From an uncultured Gemmatimonadota bacterium (GTDB taxonomy: Bacteria; Gemmatimonadota; Gemmatimonadetes; Gemmatimonadales; Gemmatimonadaceae): a stretch of 6,794 nucleotides of DNA. Shown here in pieces: positions 1-4,839 of the stretch. The notes under the pieces are model-generated. The model was not told where the DNA came from, searched no databases, and saw only the letters and a list, made by a program, of their open reading frames with translations. A program made the translations under genes and the position numbers. Numbering within the stretch: position 1 is the stretch's first letter; each line of letters starts with the position of its first letter. The stretch spans positions 1-6,794 of the forward strand of contig CAMLEQ010000216.1 in assembly GCA_946479015.1 (NCBI GenBank). Reading direction: 5' to 3'.

Positions 1-1080
1 CACGCGAGCGCGAGCGCGATCGGGGTGGTGGAGGGAGCGGCGGAGTCCACGGCGGCGCTGCTCAAGCTCGCGAGCGGGTGGTGGTCCGACCGCGTGCGGC
101 GGCGGAAGCCGCTCGTGGTCGCGGGTTATTCGCTGGCGAGCCTCGCGCGCCCGCTGGTGGCGGTAGCGACGAGCGTGGGGCAGGTGGTGGCGATCCGCGT
201 GTGCGATCGCATCGGGAAGGGGCTCCGCACCTCGCCGCGCGACGCGCTCATCGCCGACTCGGTGCACCCTTCCATCCGCGGCAGGGCGTTCGGCTTCCAC
301 CGCGCGTCGGATCACGCGGGCGCCGTGGTGGGCCCGCTCATCGCGTTCGCCGTGCTGCGATGGGAGAACGCGCCGCTACGGCACGTGTTCTGGCTCGCCG
401 CGATCCCCGGCGTCATCGCCGTGGTGGTGCTCCTCGTCGCGGTGCGCGACGTGCCGCGCGAGCCGGCGCGACCGGCGCCGAGCGTGGCGCGCGCGGACGG
501 CGCGAGCCCGCTCGGCACCCGCTTCTGGGCCTACCTCGGCGTGCTGCTCCTCTTCACGCTCGGCAATTCCACCGATGCGTTCCTGCTGCTGCGCGCCACG
601 CAGCTCGGCGTGCCAGCGGCGCTGGCGCCGATCCTCTGGGCGATGCTGCACGTGGTGAAGTCCGCGTCGAGCACGCCGGGGGGCGCACTGTCCGACCGGA
701 TCGGGCGCAAGCCGCTGATCGTGGCGGGGTGGCTGCTCTACGGGGTGGTGTACCTGCTCTTCGGCCGCGCGAGCGCGGCGTGGCAGGCGTGGGCGCTGTT
801 CGCGGTGTACGGCGTCTACTTCGGGCTCACGGAGGGGGTGGAGAAGGCGCTCGTCACCGACCTCGTGCCCGCGACGCGGCGGGGCGCGGCGTTCGGGTGG
901 TACAATCTCGCGATCGGTGTGGGCGCGCTCCCCGCCTCGCTCATCTTCGGGGCGATCTGGGATCGTGCCGGGGCTCGCGCCGCGTTCACGTTCGGCGCGG
1001 TGATCGCGCTCGCCGCGACTGCCGGGATGGCGGCCGTGGCCCCGGCGGCGCGGCGCGACCGGACGCTCGAGCGACCCTGA
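1..1080 (+). CDS. MFS transporter, 5'-truncated by the window edge
   Basis: This is a major facilitator superfamily secondary transporter of the inner membrane; its substrate cannot be read from the sequence. About 359 codons are visible and the frame is open back to base 1. The GTG at 25 lies inside a conserved stretch (GVVEGAAESTAALLKLASGW), so it is an internal valine and the true start is upstream. The motif A loop after TM2 is present (GWWSDRVRRRKP, nt 76-111), and a second copy lies in the C-terminal half (GALSDRIGRKP, nt 682-714). The family signature DRIGKGLRTSPRDALIADS is at nt 205-261, and a motif C-like GAVVGPL is near nt 322-342. Hydrophobic segments alternate with these loops as expected for the later helices of a 12-TM carrier. 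The tail is basic (RRDRTLERP). The gene converges on the methyltransferase gene, with 3 bp between stop codons. The assignment to MFS is firm; efflux is only a guess. Confidence 0.92.
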   Translation, partial: HASASAIGVVEGAAESTAALLKLASGWWSDRVRRRKPLVVAGYSLASLARPLVAVATSVGQVVAIRVCDRIGKGLRTSPRDALIADSVHPSIRGRAFGFHRASDHAGAVVGPLIAFAVLRWENAPLRHVFWLAAIPGVIAVVVLLVAVRDVPREPARPAPSVARADGASPLGTRFWAYLGVLLLFTLGNSTDAFLLLRATQLGVPAALAPILWAMLHVVKSASSTPGGALSDRIGRKPLIVAGWLLYGVVYLLFGRASAAWQAWALFAVYGVYFGLTEGVEKALVTDLVPATRRGAAFGWYNLAIGVGALPASLIFGAIWDRAGARAAFTFGAVIALAATAGMAAVAPAARRDRTLERP

Positions 1081-1092
1081 GGCTCACGCCTC
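1079..1092. other. Short inverted repeat over the two convergent stop codons
   Basis: The 5-bp arms GAGGC and GCCTC surround TCAC. They overlap the TGA of the MFS gene (1078-1080) and the complementary stop of the methyltransferase gene (1084-1086). A small bidirectional terminator hairpin is possible, but the stem is short and no T-tract follows on either strand, so a terminator role is weakly supported. Confidence 0.25.
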
Positions 1093-1857
1093 GCCGGTGA
1101 AGACGAGATTGTTGTCGCCGCGCCAGCGGTAGGGCATCCCCCGCGCGCCAGCGAGGCGGCGCAGCGGCTGCACGAGCATCGGCTGGAAGCCTGCGACCCG
1201 GAGCGCCTGACGAATCTCGGCGGGCGTGAAGTAGTAGAGCCGGCGCCGGAGCCCGTCCAGGCGAACGGTGCGCTCTCCCGCCTCGCGCCTGACGATCCCC
1301 AACGCGTGCAGCACGCGGCGCAGCGCGAAGTAGGCGGACTTGGCCGGGGCGCCCCACCTGTGCTGCACCGTGCCGACGAGCAGCCCACCCGGAGCGAGCA
1401 GCCCGTGGAGGGTGGCCAGCGTGTCGCCGCGGTCCGCGCGCGGCGTGACGTACGTGAGCACGCTGTTGAGCATGACCACGAGCTCCGCCCGCCGGCCGTC
1501 GTGCCGCAGCGTGCGGGCCTCGGCGCATCGCACCTCCACCTGGTCCGTCGCGCTCCAGCGCGCCAGGTTGCGCGCGCACGCCTCCGTCATCGCGCGAGAG
1601 ATGTCCGAGGCCACGATGCGCGCATCGGAGAATGCCGAACGCACCATCGGCACCTCCCGCCCCGGCCCGCACCCCACGACGTGGATCAACCGCACCTCGC
1701 CGAATCGCTCGACGAGGCGCGCCGACGCGTCCTCGAGGAGCACCCGCTCATACCAGTGAAGGAACGGGCGCGGGACCTCCTGCCCGCGGACGATCGCGGG
1801 GTCGCTCCAGAATCGCTCGTTGCCGATGAGCTGCGCACGTGCTCGCATGAGTTTCAT
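1084..1857 (-). CDS. Class I SAM-dependent methyltransferase
   Basis: A 257-residue cytoplasmic protein with a Rossmann-type methyltransferase core. Motif I is HVVGCGPGREV (residues 59-69), the glycine-rich loop that binds S-adenosylmethionine. The acidic residue after strand 2 is D85 in VASDIS. A strand-4 segment AELVVMLNSVLTYV lies at 124-137, and the post-motif LLAPGGLLVGTV at 153-164. The acceptor substrate is unknown; the fold resembles small-molecule methyltransferases (Methyltransf_11/25 type), without a marker for rRNA, protein or ubiquinone methylation. I chose ATG at 1857 because a GGGAG ribosome binding site (1870-1866) lies 8 nt upstream and recognisable methyltransferase sequence begins just after it. 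The same frame remains open upstream to the ybdD start at 2256, so a 390-residue fusion is formally possible. It is the last gene of the minus-strand series. Confidence 0.88.
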   Translation of the reverse strand: MKLMRARAQLIGNERFWSDPAIVRGQEVPRPFLHWYERVLLEDASARLVERFGEVRLIHVVGCGPGREVPMVRSAFSDARIVASDISRAMTEACARNLARWSATDQVEVRCAEARTLRHDGRRAELVVMLNSVLTYVTPRADRGDTLATLHGLLAPGGLLVGTVQHRWGAPAKSAYFALRRVLHALGIVRREAGERTVRLDGLRRRLYYFTPAEIRQALRVAGFQPMLVQPLRRLAGARGMPYRWRGDNNLVFTGEA

Positions 1858-1865
1858 GGGGGACA

Positions 1866-1870
1866 CTCCC
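1866..1870 (-). promoter_or_regulatory. Ribosome binding site of the methyltransferase gene
   Basis: GGGAG on the minus strand is followed by 8 nt and then ATG at 1857. It decides the start: it supports independent translation of the methyltransferase even though the upstream ybdD frame is open into it. Confidence 0.6.
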
Positions 1871-1999
1871 GCTGCGCTTCCGCCCGCCGGACTACGAGCA
1901 TCGGTGGCTGCGACGAGCGCCGACGGCAAAGGGAAGGCAACGTAGCGCCGCCGCCTCGAAGCATCCAGAGGGAATCCGCCGAATCTTCGGCGAGGATGC

Positions 2000-2037
2000 C
2001 CGCGTGGCCGGCCCGCGATCGCGGGCCGGCCACGCGG
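2000..2037. terminator. Perfect 38-bp palindrome, candidate hairpin terminator after ybdD
   Basis: Two 19-bp arms pair without a mismatch around the centre between 2018 and 2019. The arms are almost pure G/C and each contains GGCCGGCC (2006-2013 and 2024-2031). In the minus-strand transcript the structure begins 9 nt after the last conserved ybdD codon, which is where an operon-end hairpin would sit. No U-tract follows it, so it may be a U-less terminator, an mRNA 3'-end stabiliser, or a binding site for a dimeric protein. The palindrome is certain; its function is not. Confidence 0.5.
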
Positions 2038-2046
2038 TCGCGCACC

Positions 2047-2256
2047 GCAGCAGCGCGAGCCGGGCTCGTCGTAGCGCTTGCGGAGCTGCTCGCGCATGAA
2101 CTCGGCGCGCGACAGCGGGACGACGTCCGGGTGCCGGCGCGCGAGGTGCGCCAGGTAGCGGTCGTAGTCGGGCGCGCCGAGCACGGCGCGCAGCACGCGC
2201 GCCGTGCGCGTCAGTCGCTCGCCGAGGAGCGATCGGAGGCGCTCCGCCCCACGCAC
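2047..2256 (-). CDS. ybdD: YbdD/YjiX family small protein (DUF466), stop codon missing
   Basis: Seventy residues match the YbdD/YjiX family, small cytoplasmic proteins (about 65-70 residues) usually encoded next to CstA/BtsT transporters and thought to be needed for their activity. The family core is clear: LGAPDYDRYLAHLARRHPD (residues 26-44), LSRAEFMREQLRKRY (48-62) and a C-terminal SRCC (67-70), the usual end of the family. The GTG start at 2256 lies 3 bp after the peptidase stop, with a GGGAGGG ribosome binding site (2272-2266) 9 nt upstream inside the peptidase gene, so the two are co-transcribed and probably translationally coupled. The oddity is that no stop follows the final Cys-Cys; the frame continues through a palindrome into the methyltransferase. 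Loss of the stop, a sequence error or a real fusion could each explain it. The end given is the last conserved codon, not a stop. Confidence 0.85.
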
Positions 2257-2259
2257 CGG

Positions 2260-4617
2260 TCAGTGCCCTCCCTGCGTCGTCGCCGCGGGCGCGGTCGCGG
2301 GAGCGGGCAGCACGCGCTCGAACAGCTCGAAGATGCGACGGTACTCGTCCGCCCACGACGAGGGACGCACGAAGCCGTGGTTCTCCACAGGGTACGAGGC
2401 GAGCTGCCAGTTCGCCTTTCCCAGCTCGATCAGCCGCTGCTCGAGCCGCACGATGTCCTGGTACTCCACGTTCGTGTCCACCATCCCGTGCGCCATGAGC
2501 AGCGGGTCCTCGAGCCCATCCGCGAAGTAGATCGGCGACGACTGCCGGTACGCGACCGTGTCCACGTCCGGGCGGTTGAGGATGCGGGAGGTGTACCAGT
2601 GGTTGTAGTGCGCCCAGTCGGTGACCGACCGGAGCGCCGCCCCCGCGCCGAATTCCTTCGGCGCCGTGAACAGCGCCATGAGCGTCATGAAGCCGCCATA
2701 GCTGCCGCCGTAGATCCCGATGCGGTCGGGGGAGATGTGGTAGGTGCGCTGCAGCCAGCGCGACGCATCCACCTCGTCCTGGAGGTCGCGGCCGCCCATG
2801 TGGCGGTAGATCGCCGTGCGCCAGTCGCGCCCGTACCCGGCGGAGCCGCGGTAGTCCTCATCGAGCACCACGTAGCCCTTGGAGGCGAGGTACTGGTTGA
2901 ACATGTACTCGCGCGAGTAGTCCGACCAGTAGTGATGCACGTTGTGCAGGTAGCCCGCGCCGTGCACGAAGATGACCGCCGCGCCGTTGGGGCGCGCGTG
3001 CATGTCCTCGGGACGGTAGATGCGGGCCGGCACCTGCACGCCGTCGGACGCCGGGATCATCACGATGTCCGGGGCGATCCACGGGAAGGAGAGCCACTCC
3101 TTGGTGGGAGACACCGTGAGCCGCGCCATCTTCGCGCCGGCGCGGAAGGGCGCCACGAACAGCTCCGGCGGGCGGTTGGAGTACGAGTAGACGTCGGCGA
3201 TGAGCCGCCCGTCGGGGGAGGGCGTCACCTCGTGCCCGCCGGAGCGCTCCGTGATGCGCTCACGGTCGCCGGCGGTGGTGCGCATGCGGTAGAACTGGCG
3301 CTCGAAGGGGGAGGGCTCGCTGGTGTGCATCCAGAACCAGCGCTCGTCGGGGGAGAGCATCACGTCCAGCACCTCCCACTTCCCGCTCGTGAGCTGCCGG
3401 CGGTCGCCGCCATCGGCGGCCCGGGTGTACAGGTGCGCGAAGCCATCCGCCTCCGACACGTACCAGAAGCGACGGCCGCCATCGTACCACCCGCCGCAGC
3501 CGAAGCACGGGCCGTCCACCCACGCGCTGTCGCGCAGCACGTCCACCACCTTCAGCGCGCCGGAATCGGTGACGGTCTCGAGGTAGCGCGCCTTCCAGTC
3601 GTCGCGCACCACGAAGAGGAGCGCGCGCGCGCCGTCGTCGCTCCAGCCGAGCACCTGCGCGGTGGCCGGGGGCGTGGTGGTGTCGTCGGGGATCGAGTGA
3701 AGCCAGCGCGCCTCGCCGGACGGGAGGCTCACGAAGGCCACGCGCCCGCCGTCCTGCGCGTCACCCACCTTCTCGCGCCCCTGGATCTCCTCCACGTACC
3801 CGCTCCGGGTGACGAACTTCGGGACGTCGGTCTCGCGCGGCTTCTCCGCCGGCACCGTCGTGACCACGAGCAGCGCGCGTCCGGTCGGCGACACGGCGAG
3901 CGCGCTCACCTTCTCTCCCTTCTCGAGATACAGCGCCTTCGGCCAGAGCGCGTCGTGCCGCTTCTCGTCGGCCTTGTGGATGCTGTCGGTGCGATACTCG
4001 TCGCGAATCACGTCGAACAACGCCTTCTGCTGCGCCTCGAGCGCGCCGCGCTGCCCCTTGGCCGGCGCCGAGTCCTTGGGGGCGGGGCCGGGGCGGATGT
4101 TCGTGAGCTGCCGCACCTCCCCGCCATCGAGGTCGATCGAGAACACGTTGTCGTCGCGGACGAAGAACACCCGCTTCCCGGCGACGTCGAGCTGCGGGTC
4201 GCTCTCGCGGGCGATCGTCTCCGTGAGCCGGCGCGCGGTGGATGCGCGCGTGTCCACGAGGTAGAGGTCCCCGTCGTACGCCACGGCGCGCATGCGCCCA
4301 TCGCGCGAGTCGCTTCCCAGCTCCAGCAGGGGGCCGATGCTGTCCATGGCCGCGGGGGAGACGCGCTCCGGCGTGGCCCCCGCGACGGCGCGCACGCGAT
4401 ACGGCTCCAACCGCTCGCGCCAGTCGGTCCCCGGCTCGTTCCAGTAGAAGTAGATCCACTTCCCGTCCGGCGTCCACCGGATGCGCTCGGGGGCGCGCCC
4501 CACGATCTCGGGGCCTCGCATGATGTTCTTGATGGAGAAGTCGAACGTGCCGCTCTGCTGCGCCGCGAGCGGAGCGGCGGCGGCGAGGAGCGCGACGGCG
4601 GAGAGGAATGGTTTCAT
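2260..4617 (-). CDS. Exported S9 family serine peptidase (prolyl oligopeptidase / DPP-like)
   Basis: A complete 785-residue serine peptidase, full length for the S9 family. Residues 1-19 form a Sec signal peptide (Lys, hydrophobic alanine-rich core, cleavage after PLAA before QQ), so it acts outside the cytoplasm. An N-terminal beta-propeller follows (to about 510) with repeats such as RWTPDGKW; it contains a charged helical insertion at roughly 185-245 and the DPP-type segment WYVSEADGFAHLY (385-397). The C-terminal alpha/beta-hydrolase domain has HGAGY (552-556), DYRGSAGYG and a full catalytic triad: S639 in GGSYGGFM, D714 in MVDTNV and H747 in ENHGF. GGSYGG is closer to acylaminoacyl-type (S9C) than to the DPP IV GWSYGG (S9B), so the exact cleavage mode is open. 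The only cysteines are C371 and C374 (CFGC). The mRNA before ATG 4617 is pyrimidine-rich with no Shine-Dalgarno. It lies between cstA and ybdD, suggesting it supplies peptides for uptake. Confidence 0.96.
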   Translation of the reverse strand: MKPFLSAVALLAAAAPLAAQQSGTFDFSIKNIMRGPEIVGRAPERIRWTPDGKWIYFYWNEPGTDWRERLEPYRVRAVAGATPERVSPAAMDSIGPLLELGSDSRDGRMRAVAYDGDLYLVDTRASTARRLTETIARESDPQLDVAGKRVFFVRDDNVFSIDLDGGEVRQLTNIRPGPAPKDSAPAKGQRGALEAQQKALFDVIRDEYRTDSIHKADEKRHDALWPKALYLEKGEKVSALAVSPTGRALLVVTTVPAEKPRETDVPKFVTRSGYVEEIQGREKVGDAQDGGRVAFVSLPSGEARWLHSIPDDTTTPPATAQVLGWSDDGARALLFVVRDDWKARYLETVTDSGALKVVDVLRDSAWVDGPCFGCGGWYDGGRRFWYVSEADGFAHLYTRAADGGDRRQLTSGKWEVLDVMLSPDERWFWMHTSEPSPFERQFYRMRTTAGDRERITERSGGHEVTPSPDGRLIADVYSYSNRPPELFVAPFRAGAKMARLTVSPTKEWLSFPWIAPDIVMIPASDGVQVPARIYRPEDMHARPNGAAVIFVHGAGYLHNVHHYWSDYSREYMFNQYLASKGYVVLDEDYRGSAGYGRDWRTAIYRHMGGRDLQDEVDASRWLQRTYHISPDRIGIYGGSYGGFMTLMALFTAPKEFGAGAALRSVTDWAHYNHWYTSRILNRPDVDTVAYRQSSPIYFADGLEDPLLMAHGMVDTNVEYQDIVRLEQRLIELGKANWQLASYPVENHGFVRPSSWADEYRRIFELFERVLPAPATAPAATTQGGH
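2266..2272 (-). promoter_or_regulatory. Ribosome binding site of ybdD inside the peptidase gene
   Basis: GGGAGGG on the minus strand lies in the last codons of the peptidase gene and is followed after 9 nt by the GTG at 2256. Its position implies coupled translation of the peptidase and YbdD. Confidence 0.6.
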
Positions 4618-4643
4618 AGGGGGAGGGAGGTGGGGGGCGTGGG
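4618..4643 (+). other. G-run tract (G-quadruplex pattern) just before the peptidase start
   Basis: On the + strand four runs of three or more G (4619-4623, 4625-4627, 4632-4637, 4641-4643) are separated by loops of 1, 4 and 3 nt, which fits the usual quadruplex pattern. This is the template strand of the peptidase gene. In the mRNA the same stretch is C/U-rich, ends CCUCCCCCU directly before the AUG, and contains CCUCC, the anti-Shine-Dalgarno core itself, instead of a ribosome binding site. The pattern is visible; a folded quadruplex or a regulatory role is inference. Confidence 0.45.
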
Positions 4644-4645
4644 AC

Positions 4646-4836
4646 CTAGTCGCTGGACCACCATGGAACGCGTGTGGCGTGTGGGGAACTGACGGAGAGA
4701 GGAGGGAGGTACGGCGCGTGTAGGGCGGGATGTAGAGAGAGTCCGCCTACACACGAACCTACTCTCGCTCTACCTATCTCCTCTTTCCGTCAGTCTCCCA
4801 CACGCCACACGCGTTTCACGGTGGTCAAGCGACTAG
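4646..4836. repeat. 191-bp imperfect inverted repeat filling the cstA-peptidase gap
   Basis: The arms 4646-4711 and 4771-4836 pair about a centre at 4741: 58 of 66 positions are Watson-Crick, and four of the eight exceptions are G-T pairs with G in the left arm. Weaker pairing continues inward (for example TGTAG 4731-4735 with CTACA 4747-4751), so the whole segment can form one long hairpin or cruciform. Each arm carries a tandem pair of the 7-mer CGTGTGG (4671-4684) or its complement (4798-4811). Both ends carry CTAG. It starts 3 bp after the cstA stop and ends 28 bp before the peptidase ATG. No transposase is present. It may be a MITE-like non-autonomous element, a dispersed palindromic repeat, or a processing or attenuation structure between the two genes. 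The 4618-4839 gap holds nothing that looks coding. Confidence 0.8.
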
Positions 4837-4839
4837 CTC

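Larger units (their letters stand above)
1858..2046 (-). other. Spacer between ybdD and methyltransferase, stop-free but probably non-coding
   Basis: This 189-bp stretch has no stop in the frame shared by ybdD and the methyltransferase. Read as protein it gives 63 low-complexity, Arg/Gly/Pro/Ala-rich residues. By my count 22 of its 63 codons end in A or T, much more than in the flanking genes, which argues against coding. It holds a perfect 38-bp palindrome (2000-2037), a second small inverted repeat (CGCCGAA / TTCGGCG, 1977-1992) and, at its downstream end, the GGGAG ribosome binding site of the methyltransferase gene. The likeliest reading is an intergenic region next to a ybdD gene that has lost its stop codon; a genuine fusion linker is the alternative. 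Confidence 0.55.
1084..2256 (-). other. Uninterrupted YbdD-linker-methyltransferase reading frame (390 aa)
   Basis: From GTG 2256 to TGA 1084 the frame is continuous: YbdD domain at residues 1-70, a 63-residue basic low-complexity linker, and methyltransferase from residue 134. An automatic caller could report it as one gene. I list it as the alternative to the two separate genes. Against one polypeptide are the palindrome immediately after the YbdD domain, the relaxed third-position composition of the linker, and a good ribosome binding site before the internal ATG at 1857. In favour is only the absence of a stop, which over 63 codons is not rare in DNA this GC-rich. Confidence 0.3.

Noticed and set aside
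25..27. GTG as the start of the MFS gene
   Set aside because: The codons before it are open to base 1 and encode part of the conserved GxxEGAAEST region, so the gene begins outside the window.
1854..2045. 63-codon minus-strand frame whose TGA overlaps the methyltransferase ATG
   Set aside because: The ATGA overlap looks like coupling, but the frame has no recognisable family, includes the palindrome, lacks a ribosome binding site, and its GTG start falls right after the YbdD end. It is probably a chance frame.
1306..4692. Very long open frame on the + strand (1128 codons)
   Set aside because: It lies antisense to three well-supported minus-strand genes, has no family motif, and is rich in His, Arg, Val and Ala as expected for a shadow frame in GC-rich DNA.
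4821..4831. TTGACC on the minus strand as a -35 promoter element for the peptidase gene
   Set aside because: No matching -10 element is seen at the expected distance, and the hexamer is part of the inverted-repeat arm. Promoter rules for this lineage are also uncertain.
4646..4836. CRISPR repeat or insertion sequence with a transposase
   Set aside because: There are only two inverted copies and no spacer array, and no transposase-like frame inside or beside the element.
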